Positions 28,092-36,857 of a DNA stretch of 64,000 bases are shown here, piece after piece (position 1 is the first letter of the stretch; each line of letters starts with the position of its first letter). The position numbers were made by a program, and so were the translations under genes. Source of the stretch: Streptomyces mirabilis (GTDB taxonomy: Bacteria > Actinomycetota > Actinomycetes > Streptomycetales > Streptomycetaceae); contig NZ_CP074102.1 in NCBI RefSeq assembly GCF_018310535.1, forward strand, positions 8,990,001-9,054,000, read 5' to 3'. Below the pieces are notes generated by a model, which saw only the letters and a program-made list of their open reading frames with translations, was not told the DNA's origin and searched no databases.

Positions 28092-28259
28092 TCACGTCAG
28101 ACCACCGCTGCCGTAGGGGGCGTAAAGGTCGAGCAGCCGGATCCGGGAGGCGTGCAGCCGCTGGGCGACCACGCGCCCGACCCAGACTGCGATCGCCCGG
28201 CCGAACTCGGGGTCCTCGGCGCACATCGCCCGGACCGTCTCGGCGTCGAACTTCCAAGC
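28092..28259 (-). pseudogene. Cyclic nucleotide-binding protein, C-terminal fragment
   Basis: The reverse frame gives [49 protein letters not shown] and a stop. It closely parallels the last 55 residues of the protein at 3927-4385 ([22 protein letters not shown]). The upstream end is lost at 28259, where unrelated sequence begins. It is a remnant of a second hydrogenase-associated sensor gene. Confidence 0.75.
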
Positions 28260-28495
28260 GGGCCGGATCCTCTGCCGGGCTGACCGACGATGCGGCCTCC
28301 GAGCGAGAAGCCGCGGCCGAGTTCAACGATGACATGGCGGAGGCGAACCGCAAGTTCCGCTGGGAGGCGTTCATCCGGAACCCCGTTGATCAGTCCTCCC
28401 CGGGTGTCGGGCTGTTGCAGTGTCTGCAGGCGTCGGGCGAACTCGACGCGGAGGTCAGCGTAGGGGCGGGTGCCGCACCCGGTCCGTTCAAGCGG
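28260..28495. other. Junction DNA with an unassigned forward peptide
   Basis: Forward-strand codons from 28274 read about 40 residues rich in A, E and R (AASEREAAAEFNDDMAEANRKF then RWEAFIRNPVDQ), which look like part of a real protein, but no start or end is preserved. It abuts the broken cyclic-nucleotide-binding fragment, consistent with a recombination junction. Confidence 0.35.
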
Positions 28496-29020
28496 TCAGC
28501 CCACGGGCGAAGTGGCGAAGTCGTGCCAGGACGCGGCCGTGCTGCTGGTCTGCTTGAGCAGCCGGGCCGGTTCGGGCGGGGCAGGCCAGAACTGCAGCAG
28601 ATACCGGTCATCCGTCTGAGACTCGTCGTCCTCCCGGACGTTCTTACTCTTGCCGGCATCCATACCGGTGGCGGAGTACCGCACGCGGTAGTCGCGCACC
28701 TCCAGTCCCAACTCCCACCACTTTTTCCAGTTCCACTGCCGCAGCTTGGTCTCCTCCGACACCGGACGGAACGGGACCTCGACGATTTCCTCCCACGTCT
28801 CGTCCAGTACAGGTCGGCTGTCATGCAGCTCGGCGGTGAAGCCGATGCCACCGATGCGCAGACCGGTCAGTAAGAACAGCGTCCCGTCCGTCCCGCCTCC
28901 GCAGAGCCCGACGCCCTCTTGCCCGGTGAAGGCATCGTGCAGGTCGCATTCGTCCCCGCCGCTCTCTACAAAGATCTGGCCGTAGTCCACATGCACCTCG
29001 CCACTGACAAGCAACTTCAT
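28496..29020 (-). CDS. Hypothetical protein, 174 aa
   Basis: The ATG at 29018-29020 (GAGGTGAGAGCGGGATCA upstream) starts MKLLVSGEVHVDYGQIFVESG. The protein is acidic, beta-rich and soluble, with motifs GQEGVGLCGGGTDGTLFLLTGLRIGGIGFTAELHDSRP and LRQWNWKKWWELGLEVRDYRVRYSATGMD. There is no signal peptide or membrane helix. I do not recognise the family. Codon usage and third-position GC look coding. Small proteins of this kind next to IS remnants are sometimes immunity or competence-related, but nothing here proves it. Confidence 0.6.
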   Translation of the reverse strand: MKLLVSGEVHVDYGQIFVESGGDECDLHDAFTGQEGVGLCGGGTDGTLFLLTGLRIGGIGFTAELHDSRPVLDETWEEIVEVPFRPVSEETKLRQWNWKKWWELGLEVRDYRVRYSATGMDAGKSKNVREDDESQTDDRYLLQFWPAPPEPARLLKQTSSTAASWHDFATSPVG

Positions 29021-29189
29021 TGATCCCGCTCTCACCTCGGCTGATTTGCTCTCTGATCCTGCCAGTCGGCACTGACAACGGGGCGGGCAGGGACGGCTTC
29101 GGCTGATGCCGGCGGTTTGCGCGGTCCGGGGTGACGGACAGGCGGACCAGGCTGCTGTTGCCGCGGGTGATGCGGCGGCCCAACGGCGG

Positions 29190-29560
29190 GGCAGGACGGC
29201 GAACCCGGACGCGTCTTTGGAACGGCGTCGGCCAGTCGGCGCCAGGCGGTCGGCGTGGAGGCGAGGGGGGCCGAACACCTCCGCCTGGTGGCGCAGCAAG
29301 GCCAGGTCCGCTGTCGCCTCGCCGCCGTCGGTGAGCATGACCGCGAGATCGACCGCGATCCGGCCGGGGCCGTGCCCGGTGCCACGTGGTCGCAGTCGAC
29401 GCAGCGCGTCCGTGCTGGCTCTGGTCAGACCAGTGGTGTCGGCGAGGTCGGCCAGCAGGCGGGATCCCGCGTGGCTGACCACCCCGTGACCGTCGGCCGA
29501 GAGGACGAGCTTGGGACGCGACCCGGTCGTGTGCGCGCAGAAAGTGCCCTCCGGCTGTGA
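29190..29560 (-). pseudogene. IS1380-type transposase, N-terminal fragment
   Basis: The reverse strand reads RPKLVLSADGHGVVSHAGSR, LLADLADTTGLTRASTDALR and then GRIAVDLAVMLTDGGEATADLALLRHQAEVFGPPR. This is the usual N-terminus of Streptomyces IS1380-family transposases. A frameshift follows near 29260, and no catalytic DDE part is found. No terminal inverted repeats were recognised. Confidence 0.7.
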
Positions 29561-29711
29561 TGACAGAGACCTTCGGCAAGCCTCATCTTCCCAGTTCAGA
29601 AGACACTTTCGCTTTTCCGATCAAGACTCGGACACCGCCGCAAGTGAATCGCGCAGGTTAGTGCCGCTGTCAGCAGTGGTATGGACGGTGACGCTCATTG
29701 CGCCGCCCTTC

Positions 29712-29736
29712 CCGGGACGCGGAGGCTGCGTCCCGG
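29712..29736. terminator. Hairpin downstream of oleate hydratase
   Basis: CCGGGACGC (29712-29720) pairs perfectly with GCGTCCCGG (29728-29736) around a 7-nt loop. It lies about 80 bp after the oleate hydratase stop. Confidence 0.55.
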
Positions 29737-29813
29737 CCCCCCAGGAGTCCGAGCGGACTTGGCGGCTGTCTTTCCTCCCCCCGACGGGAGCGCGTCGGTG
29801 ATCACGCTCTGAG

Positions 29814-31385
29814 TTATCGACGGTGCATGGTCTCCAGAGCGGCGGCCAGTACGTGGGGGTCGTGGTGGCCCTTGTAGACCGCCGGAGGGCGCTTGTCCAG
29901 GTTCAGGAGCTGAGCCACCGCCGTCCAGGCGGTTCGCACGGAGTACTCGACGGTGAAGACGACATCGTCGGGCACTTCGGCGAACTGCCCGATGAAGGCG
30001 AGGTTCACCGATCCCTCGGGTACCACCTGGGGCCGGTCGGCGCGGCGACGGGCCAGGAACTGGCTGGTGATGTACGGCATCACACAGGGCACGACGCTGG
30101 ACGTCTCCAGGACCCGGGCCGCTGTCTGCTCGTCGAACGGGAGGTGGTGCAGGACCTCTTCGAGGATCTCCCGGCCGGAGCACATGGTCATCGGCTTGGG
30201 CGTGTGGTTGCCCGCACGGTCGGGGAACAGGCCGTAGCCCCACCAGACGGAGACGTCCTCGGGCTGGTCGTGGTAGACGGGCTGTCGGTTGGCGACGATG
30301 GTAAGCAGCCAGTTGGAGTTGGTGAAGGTCATCAGGCCGCCCTTGCCGGCCGGACGGCCGCTGAACTCCTCGAGAGCCTTCAGGAAGGCGGGGTCCTTCG
30401 CGGTGACCGTGAACGACTCCCAGCGGGACGCCTTGACGTCCTTGTCGAAGACGGCCGGGTCGCCGAAGTCGTCGCGTCCGCGGGCCAGCCGGTGCCACAG
30501 CAGCCAGGCGTCCGAGCGATGCGGAGCCGACGGGGGTGCGGAGGTGTGCGAGCCGACGCTGGAGGCATCGGTCATGGAGCCGTTGGTGACGAAGACGAGG
30601 TCCTCGGGAGCGACGGCGATCTTCTCGTCGTGGCCGTCCCGGCTCAGGTAGAGAATCTCGACAGTGCCGCTTTCGACTCCCGGGGTGAACCCGAGGTCGA
30701 TCACACGGCAGCCGGTGTGGACGGTGACACCGCGTTCGCGGAGCCAGGTTGTCAGCGGCCGCACGATGGAGTCGTACTGGTGGTAGCGGGTCCGGTGGAT
30801 GCCCGACATCGTGGCGAACTGGGGGAAGAGGTGGATGAAGCGCCTCAGGTAGCGGCGGAACTCGATCGCGCTGTGCCAGGGCTGGAAGGCGAACGTGGTG
30901 CACCACATGAACCAGAAGTTGGTGGTGAAGAAGTGCTCGCCGAAGCAGTCGGTGATCCGCCTGCCGTCCAGGTGCCCCTCGGGGGTGGCCAGGCAGCGGA
31001 CCAGCTCCAGCCGGTCGCGCTCGGAGAATCCCATCGAGGTCGTGTCCACGATCTCGCCATCCCCGTTGACGAGACGGGCGATGTCGTCCCAGGCGGACTC
31101 CTCGTGTCCGGCCAAGATCTCCTCGGTCACGGAGACGGAGGGGTCGTCGAGGGTGGGGATGCCGGACAGCAGGTCGTAGGTGCAGCGGAACTCGGCCTCG
31201 AACATCCGCCCTCCGCGCATGGTGTAGCCGGCGTCCGGTGTGCCGGCCGCGTCCAGGCTGCCGCCGATGGTCCGCTGTTCCTCGAAGAGGTGGATGTCGG
31301 ATCCCTTGAATCCGCCGTCGCGGATCAGGAACGTGGCAGCGGCGAGTGCCGCGATTCCGCTGCCCACCAGATATGCCTTGGCCAT
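29814..31385 (-). CDS. ohyA: Oleate hydratase (fatty acid double-bond hydratase)
   Basis: This 523-aa FAD protein of the myosin-cross-reactive antigen family adds water to cis-unsaturated fatty acids such as oleate, making 10-hydroxystearate. The N-terminal dinucleotide site is AYLVGSGIAALAAATFLIRDG, with FEEQRTIGGSLDAAG. Family segments YTMRGGRMFEAEFRCTYDLL, FWFMWCTTFAFQPWHSAIEFRRYLRRFIH and WWGYGLFPDRAGNHTPKPMTMCSGREIL are present. The ATG at 31383-31385 follows GAGGAG. Tandem DevR-like boxes upstream put membrane-lipid modification in the hypoxia programme, which I have not seen described. Confidence 0.9.
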   Translation of the reverse strand: MAKAYLVGSGIAALAAATFLIRDGGFKGSDIHLFEEQRTIGGSLDAAGTPDAGYTMRGGRMFEAEFRCTYDLLSGIPTLDDPSVSVTEEILAGHEESAWDDIARLVNGDGEIVDTTSMGFSERDRLELVRCLATPEGHLDGRRITDCFGEHFFTTNFWFMWCTTFAFQPWHSAIEFRRYLRRFIHLFPQFATMSGIHRTRYHQYDSIVRPLTTWLRERGVTVHTGCRVIDLGFTPGVESGTVEILYLSRDGHDEKIAVAPEDLVFVTNGSMTDASSVGSHTSAPPSAPHRSDAWLLWHRLARGRDDFGDPAVFDKDVKASRWESFTVTAKDPAFLKALEEFSGRPAGKGGLMTFTNSNWLLTIVANRQPVYHDQPEDVSVWWGYGLFPDRAGNHTPKPMTMCSGREILEEVLHHLPFDEQTAARVLETSSVVPCVMPYITSQFLARRRADRPQVVPEGSVNLAFIGQFAEVPDDVVFTVEYSVRTAWTAVAQLLNLDKRPPAVYKGHHDPHVLAAALETMHRR

Positions 31386-31461
31386 CACACAACTCCTCGT
31401 TCTCACCGGTCGATCGGGAACCACTCGTCCCACGGTCTCCCTAGGCCCGGAATTCCGCAGT

Positions 31462-31495
31462 GGGCCGTTGGTCACTTCATTGGTCCGGACGGCCC
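31462..31495. promoter_or_regulatory. Tandem DevR-like boxes upstream of ohyA
   Basis: GGGCCGTTGGTCAC (31462-31475) and GGTCCGGACGGCCC (31482-31495) each have one mismatch to the consensus. They start exactly 20 bp apart, 77-110 bp before the ohyA ATG. Confidence 0.6.
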
Positions 31496-31591
31496 TCGAA
31501 GTGAGTTTCGGCGGTTGCCGCCTGCAGGCGGAGGACAGGGCGGCGGCCCGGTCGGTGGACAGTCACCGACCGGGCCTGTTCTCACGCGGAT

Positions 31592-32014
31592 TCATGCAGT
31601 GCGGGAGTCCTCTGCCGTGCTGCCGGGCTCCGTGGCGGGACGCGACTGTCGGCTTCCGCCGCGCCACGGCGGGGCAGTCGTCCGGTGACCGTTCTCCCAG
31701 GCCTGGGCGGCCTTGTCGATCTGGCGGCGCACCCGGTCCTGAAGCCGGTCGACGACCTCCGTGCCCGTAGCGTCCTCGGCCATGGCGATCACCTGGTGAC
31801 CGCTGACCTGCAGGTCGGCCGTGGCCGACCACGGGCGGTCGGCGTGGTGGGTGGCTGCCCGCACGATGCGCACCTCCCCCGTGACGGCGGGCAAGCCCGG
31901 CCTGCTCACGACGGCGTCGATCTTCGTACGGGCGTACGCCAGGGTCTCTTCGTCCACGGCGCCATCGGAGCGCAGCCGAATCGTGGGCGTCGCCTGGGTG
32001 TTGTCGGTGGTCAT
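31592..32014 (-). CDS. Ribosome hibernation factor (HPF/S30AE family), short form
   Basis: This 140-aa protein has a single S30AE-type domain: PTIRLRSDGAVDEETLAYARTKIDAVVSRPGLPAVTGEVRIVRAATHHADRPWSATADLQVSGHQVIAMAEDATGTEVVDRLQDRVRRQIDKAA. The C-terminal dimerisation domain of long HPF is absent, replaced by a basic, serine-rich tail. A short hypoxia-specific HPF (RafH) is DosR-regulated in mycobacteria. It binds the small subunit and stops translation. The gene begins 42 bp after hmp ends, so the two probably share a transcript. Confidence 0.8.
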   Translation of the reverse strand: MTTDNTQATPTIRLRSDGAVDEETLAYARTKIDAVVSRPGLPAVTGEVRIVRAATHHADRPWSATADLQVSGHQVIAMAEDATGTEVVDRLQDRVRRQIDKAAQAWENGHRTTAPPWRGGSRQSRPATEPGSTAEDSRTA

Positions 32015-32055
32015 GCGAGGTGCCTCCTTGGGGATATCAAAAAGTTCGGCGCGGT

Positions 32056-33270
32056 TCAGGCCGCGGTGTCGGGCAGCCACAGGTCGGGTCCGAAGACCTC
32101 GTAGCGGATGCGTCGTGCGGGAACCCCGGCGCTCAGCAGTTGTCCGCGTACCTCGCGCATGAAGGGGAGCGGGCCGCACAGAAACAGAGTGGCGTCGTCG
32201 GGGAGTTGGGTCTCCCTCAGGTCCATCAGGCCGGTGAGGGCGTCGGGTTCTTCCGGTCCGGGTCGCTCGTACCAGAAGACGGCGCGGGCTTCCGGAAGTT
32301 GGCCGAGGAGGTCGCGTGTCTCGGCGTGCAGGGCGTGGTCGCCCGGGGAGTGGTCGGCGTGCAGGACCAGTACCGGGCGGGTCGAGCCGTGGGCGGCGAG
32401 ATCGGCCAGGATGCTGGTCATGGGAGTGCAGCCGATTCCCGCTGAGACCAGGACGAGTGGGGTGGTGGCGTCGGCCGGGGCGTCGAGGAAGACGTCGCCG
32501 AACGGCGTGGACAGTGTCAGCTCGTCCCCTTCACGGATGTGGTCGTGCAGCAGGTTGGAGACCTCGCCGTCCGGCCCGCCGGTGTCACGAGTGACACGCT
32601 TCACGGTGATCCGCCGCAGTTCTCGGCCCGGGTCCGAGGACAGGCTGTACTGACGCAACTGGTGGACTCCGTCGGTCATGCGCACGCGTACGCTCACGTA
32701 CTGTCCCGCCCGAGCCCGCGGCGCCGGCTCGCCGTCCGCCGGGCGGAGCAGGAGGGACACGACGTCCGCGGTCTCGGTGCGGCGTTCGACGACCGTCCAC
32801 TGCCGCCAGATCTTGCCGGGCTGCACCCCGGCGGCCTGGTAGAGGCGGGCTTCCTGGCTGATCAGGGCGCCGGCCATCAGCCAGTAGACCTCGTCCCAGG
32901 CGGCCGCCACCTCGGGTGTGACCGCGTCGCCGAGGACCTCGGCTATCGCGCCGAACAGGTATTTGTGCACGATCGTGTACTGGTCCTCAGTGACGCCGAC
33001 GGCCGTGTGCTTGTGCGCGATCCGGGCCAGCAGTGTGTCCGGGCGGGTGTCCGGATCGTCGAGCAGCGCAGTCGCGAAGGCGGCGATCGAGCCGGCCAGG
33101 GCGCGGCGCTGGGCGCCGCTGGCCTGGTTGCCGCGGTTGAACATCCCGTCGAGCAGTTCCGGCCGGTCGTGGAACATCATGTCGTAGAAGCGGGTGGTGA
33201 TCTCGTCGAGCGCCCCAGCCACGGTGGGCAGGGTGGCCCGTACGAGAGCGGCGGATTCTGCGGACAGCAT
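32056..33270 (-). CDS. hmp: Flavohemoprotein (nitric oxide dioxygenase)
   Basis: This 404-aa protein has a globin domain (LPTVAGALDEITTRFYDMMFHDRPELLDGMFNRGNQASGAQRRAL, with proximal His in LLARIAHKHTAVGVTEDQY). An FAD domain follows (RAGQYVSVRV, LRQYSLSSDPG), then an NAD domain (PLVLVSAGIGCTPMTSILADL, LFLCGPLPFM). It converts NO to nitrate with O2 and NAD(P)H, protecting respiration when oxygen is low. The ATG at 33268-33270 follows GGGAGGTTCC. It is the first gene of a likely hmp-hpf operon with a perfect DevR-like box 122 bp upstream. Confidence 0.93.
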   Translation of the reverse strand: MLSAESAALVRATLPTVAGALDEITTRFYDMMFHDRPELLDGMFNRGNQASGAQRRALAGSIAAFATALLDDPDTRPDTLLARIAHKHTAVGVTEDQYTIVHKYLFGAIAEVLGDAVTPEVAAAWDEVYWLMAGALISQEARLYQAAGVQPGKIWRQWTVVERRTETADVVSLLLRPADGEPAPRARAGQYVSVRVRMTDGVHQLRQYSLSSDPGRELRRITVKRVTRDTGGPDGEVSNLLHDHIREGDELTLSTPFGDVFLDAPADATTPLVLVSAGIGCTPMTSILADLAAHGSTRPVLVLHADHSPGDHALHAETRDLLGQLPEARAVFWYERPGPEEPDALTGLMDLRETQLPDDATLFLCGPLPFMREVRGQLLSAGVPARRIRYEVFGPDLWLPDTAA

Positions 33271-33391
33271 GGAACCTCCCGGAAAGGGCGGATGAAGAGG
33301 AAAGGAGCCGCATCGCGTCAGGGCGGCGGTCTTCTGTGTAGCAGGCGGGCGGACCGCGTTTCGACGCCGTTTGGCGGCAGCGGGTGAAGTA

Positions 33392-33405
33392 GGGCCGAAG
33401 GGCCC
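33392..33405. promoter_or_regulatory. DevR-like box upstream of hmp-hpf
   Basis: GGGCCGAAGGGCCC matches GGGNCNNNNGNCCC with no mismatch. It is 122 bp upstream of the hmp ATG. The rest of the 33271-33623 gap shows no gene, only the adhE terminator. Confidence 0.6.
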
Positions 33406-33540
33406 CATCACCTGGGGCACATCGGCTCCACCGGGTCCATGCGGCCGGGGTCGGACGGCGCTTGGCGCTACCCTCTCGGCCCCTGCCACCGCCGTTCTCG
33501 CGGAGGAGCGCTTACGAGGCAGTCGTCGCCCGGCTGATGT

Positions 33541-33560
33541 GGGCGGGACGAGGCCCGCCC
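33541..33560. terminator. Hairpin downstream of adhE
   Basis: GGGCGGG (33541-33547) pairs with CCCGCCC (33554-33560) around a 6-nt loop, 64 bp after the adhE stop on the reverse strand. Confidence 0.5.
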
Positions 33561-33623
33561 GCACGGTCGCTTGAACACGTCAGGCCTGGTCGGTTCATCG
33601 GAACGACGGCCGCGATGCGCACG

Positions 33624-36317
33624 CTACGGTCGTTCTGCCCGCTCGTCGTCCGGAGGGCCCTGCACACGGCCGTAGTAGGCCGTACGCATGAGTTCCTGCA
33701 TGTCGTCGAGCATGGGCATCCGTGGGTTGGCTGGGGCGCACTGGTCCTCGTAGGCGTTGAGGGCCTGCAGGGGCAGCGCGTCCAGGAAGGCCCGCTCGTC
33801 GACGCCGAGGGCCTGGAACGTAGGCTCGATACTCAAGGCGTCGCGGAGACGTTCCACTGCTGAGGCGAGCGACTCGACGCCCTGGGCCGGGGTGGTGGCG
33901 GGCAGTCCGAGGCTGCGGGCGATTTCCTGAAAGCGTTCGGGGGCGCGGTAGTCCTCGTACTTGGGCCAGGCGGTGAGTTTCGGGGGGACGGTGCCGTTGT
34001 AGCGGATGACGTGTGGAAGCAGAACGGCGTTGGTACGGCCGTGCGCGATGTGGAAGGTGGCGCCGAGCGTGTGGGACATGGCGTGGACGATGCCGAGGAA
34101 GGCGTTGCCGAAGGCCATGCCCGCGATGGTGCCGGCGTTGTGCATCTTCTCCCGGGCTTCCGGCTGGGCCGCGCGGTCGTTGACCGCTGCCTCGATGTTG
34201 TCGAAGATCAGTCGGATCGCCTGCAGGGCGAGGCCGTCGGTGAAGTCGTTGGCGTAGACCGACAGGTACGCCTCGATGGCGTGGGTGAGGGCGTCGAAGC
34301 CGCTGTCGGCGGCCAGCGCCCGGGGCAGCCCGGTGGTGAGCAGTGGGTCGACGATGGCCACGCTGGGAGTGAGCGCGTAGTCGGCCAGCGGGTACTTCTT
34401 TCCGGTGGAAGGGTCGGAGATGACGGCGAAGGGGGTCACCTCGGCGCCGGTGCCGGAGGTGGTGGGGACGCACACCAGGCGGGCTAGCCTGCCGAGGACG
34501 GGGAAGCGGAAGGCTCGCTTGCGGATGTCGGAGAACTTGTGCCGCATGTCGGCGAAGTCGACGTCCTTGCCCATGGCCTGCTGCTCGTACAGCAGCCACA
34601 TCACCTTGGCCGCGTCCATGGGAGAGCCGCCGCCGAGCGCGATGATGGTGTCCGGGTGGAAGTCGCCCATCAGGCGGGCGCCGTGCCGGACGGAGTCGAT
34701 GCTGGGCTCGGGCTCGACGTTGTCGATGACCTGGATGGTGACCGGTTCCCGGCGCCGCCGTAGCACGCGCTCGACCCGGTCGACGAGGCCGAGGCGGGTC
34801 ATTGTCGCGTCAGTGACGATGGTGACGCGGTGGACCTCCGGCATGGAGGCGAGGTACTGGATGGCCTGTGGCTCGAAGTAGATCTTCGGTGGCACCTTGA
34901 ACCACTGCAGGTTGTTGCGGCGCACCGAGACGCGCTTGACGTTCAGCAGCTGGGCGGCGGAGACGTTGTTCGACACCGACGTGCTGCCCCACGAGCCGCA
35001 CCCCAGTGTCAGCGACGGCAGCAGGCTGTTGTAGATACCACCGATCGCGCCCTGCGAGGACGGGGCGTTGACGATGATCCGCACGGTCTTCATGCGCCTT
35101 CCGTACGCCTCGGCCAGTGCGGGGTCCTCGGTGTGGATGACGGCGCTGTGTCCCTGCCCGTGGAAGGCCACCATGTCGGCGGCCAGGTCGAAGCCTTGCT
35201 GTTCGGAGCCGGCGCGGAGCACGGCGAGGACCGGGCAGAGCTTTTCCCGGGTGAGCGGTTCGTCCGCGCCGACCCGGTCGGCCTCGACCAGGATGAGCGA
35301 CGTGTCGTCAGGCACGGAGAATCCGGCCTGTTCGGCGATCCAGGCCGGACTCCGGCCGACCGCCGCGGAGTTGACCTTGGGCTCGCAGCCGGCGCCCTTG
35401 GTGCCTGCGGGGAACAGGAACGCCTCCAGCTTCGCCTTCTCCTCGGCGGTCGCCAGATGGGCATGCAGGGTGTGGAACTCGGCGAGGGCCGCGTCGTAGA
35501 TCTGCTCGTCCAGGATGACGGCCTGCTCGGAGGCGCAGATCATGCCGTTGTCGAACGACTTGGACAGCACCAGGTCGTTGACGGCCCGGCGCAGCTTGGC
35601 GCTCCTGTGGACATAGGCGGGGACGTTTCCGGCGCCCACGCCCAGAGCGGGCTTGCCCGCCGAATAGGCGGCCTTGACCATGGCGTTGCCGCCGGTGGCG
35701 AGGATCAGCGAGACACCCGGGTGTCGCATCAGGGTGCCGGTCGCCTCCACGGACGGGGTCTCGATCCACTGCACGCAGTGCTCGGGCGCACCCGCTGCGA
35801 CCGCGGCGTCGCGCACGATGCGGGCCGCCTGCGCGCTGCAGCGCTGGGCGGAAGGGTGGAAGGCGAACACGACCGGGTTGCGTGTCTTCAGCGCCATCAG
35901 TGCCTTGAAGATCGTGGTGGAGGTCGGGTTGGTTACCGGAGTGATCGCGCAGACCACACCGACGGGCTCGGCCACCTCGATCATGTCTTCGATGTCGTCG
36001 CGGGCGATGACGCCGACCGTCTTCATCGGGTCCATGCTGTGCGTGACGTGCTCGCAGGCGAACATGTTCTTGGCGGCTTTGTCTTCGAAGACGCCGCGTC
36101 CGGTCTCGTCCACCGCGAGCCGCGCGAGCGCGGTGTGCTGGTCCAGGGCGGCGACTGATGCCTTCTTCACGATGTGGTCGACCTGCTCCTGATCGAGCGT
36201 CTCATAGTCGGCGAGCGCCTTGAGCCCGTTCGTCACCAGCCGGTCCACCGCGATGGCGATGTCGGACGGCGTGGCGGCGGGGCCGGCGGTCGCGCCTGGG
36301 TCGTCGTGGCGGGTCAT
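33624..36317 (-). CDS. adhE: Bifunctional acetaldehyde-CoA/alcohol dehydrogenase
   Basis: This 897-aa fusion is of normal AdhE length. The N-terminal aldehyde dehydrogenase half carries the CoA-acylating catalytic cysteine C261 (SFDNGMICASEQAVI) and EPVGVVCAITPVTNPTSTTIFKALMALKTRN. The C-terminal iron-dependent alcohol dehydrogenase half has DTIIALGGGSPMDAAKVMWLLYE, the CVPTTSGTGAEVTPFAVI segment and histidine ligands in SGFDALTHAIEAYLS and GIVHAMSHTLGATFHIAHGRTNA. It reduces acetyl-CoA to ethanol and regenerates two NAD+. The ATG at 36315-36317 follows GGAGGCTTGCC; an in-frame start 108 bp upstream would lie in the promoter region. Fermentative AdhE is notable in an obligate aerobe. Confidence 0.93.
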   Translation of the reverse strand: MTRHDDPGATAGPAATPSDIAIAVDRLVTNGLKALADYETLDQEQVDHIVKKASVAALDQHTALARLAVDETGRGVFEDKAAKNMFACEHVTHSMDPMKTVGVIARDDIEDMIEVAEPVGVVCAITPVTNPTSTTIFKALMALKTRNPVVFAFHPSAQRCSAQAARIVRDAAVAAGAPEHCVQWIETPSVEATGTLMRHPGVSLILATGGNAMVKAAYSAGKPALGVGAGNVPAYVHRSAKLRRAVNDLVLSKSFDNGMICASEQAVILDEQIYDAALAEFHTLHAHLATAEEKAKLEAFLFPAGTKGAGCEPKVNSAAVGRSPAWIAEQAGFSVPDDTSLILVEADRVGADEPLTREKLCPVLAVLRAGSEQQGFDLAADMVAFHGQGHSAVIHTEDPALAEAYGRRMKTVRIIVNAPSSQGAIGGIYNSLLPSLTLGCGSWGSTSVSNNVSAAQLLNVKRVSVRRNNLQWFKVPPKIYFEPQAIQYLASMPEVHRVTIVTDATMTRLGLVDRVERVLRRRREPVTIQVIDNVEPEPSIDSVRHGARLMGDFHPDTIIALGGGSPMDAAKVMWLLYEQQAMGKDVDFADMRHKFSDIRKRAFRFPVLGRLARLVCVPTTSGTGAEVTPFAVISDPSTGKKYPLADYALTPSVAIVDPLLTTGLPRALAADSGFDALTHAIEAYLSVYANDFTDGLALQAIRLIFDNIEAAVNDRAAQPEAREKMHNAGTIAGMAFGNAFLGIVHAMSHTLGATFHIAHGRTNAVLLPHVIRYNGTVPPKLTAWPKYEDYRAPERFQEIARSLGLPATTPAQGVESLASAVERLRDALSIEPTFQALGVDERAFLDALPLQALNAYEDQCAPANPRMPMLDDMQELMRTAYYGRVQGPPDDERAERP

Positions 36318-36454
36318 GGGGGCAAGCCTCCGTTGTCGAGAGGGCGACGCCGCACAGGCGGCGGCGCGCGGAGGGAACGGCACGGCGGGAGGAGAGAGAA
36401 AGACCGGTACCGCTCCCACCGGCACCGTCTCTCGTCCGCGGTTCTCCGACCCAG

Positions 36455-36488
36455 GTCCCGTTGGTCCCTTTGCTGGGCTGACCGGCCT
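36455..36488. promoter_or_regulatory. Tandem DevR-like sites upstream of adhE
   Basis: GTCCCGTTGGTCCC (36455-36468, perfect right half) and GGGCTGACCGGCCT (36475-36488, two mismatches) start exactly 20 bp apart, 138-171 bp before the adhE ATG. The remainder of 36318-36710 shows no gene. Confidence 0.5.
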
Positions 36489-36710
36489 CGAAGTCGCCGG
36501 GCCGTGCTACTCGCCCCGCCACGGCCACTCGTGCCGGCTGGTGCCGTGACCGCAGAGCCACCTCACGCTTCTGACATGTCAAGCGGTCTGGGCAAGTTGG
36601 GTGGGAACGCGGTGTGATCGTCGAACAGTTCGTGGTTCTGGAGGGAGCGGGCTCGGGTCATTCTGTTGATCTTGCGGGAGCAGGGCAGGGGCGAGGGCGC
36701 AGGTAGCGTT

Positions 36711-36857
36711 GGCGATCTTCTTCAGGAGTCCCCTCACTCGGACTACCTGGTCCACGGCGAACCGGACGCGGCAGCCGTGCTGCGCGACCGGATCGATCGG
36801 ACCCTGGGCTGGGCGGAGGTGGTGTCATGGCCCGGGGAGGACGCGCTAGTCCGCTGA
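36711..36857 (+). pseudogene. MBL-fold hydrolase with RNA-specificity domain, C-terminal fragment
   Basis: The forward frame ends LLQESPHSDYLVHGEPDAAAVLRDRIDRTLGWAEVVSWPGE. The YLVHGEPDAAxxLRDRIxxxLGW signature is the C-terminus of metallo-beta-lactamase-fold proteins of the YSH1-like type. About 45 residues of some 450 remain, and the metal-binding domain is gone. MBL-fold genes of this type often sit in streptomycete stress islands, so this is probably a deletion scar. Confidence 0.65.
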
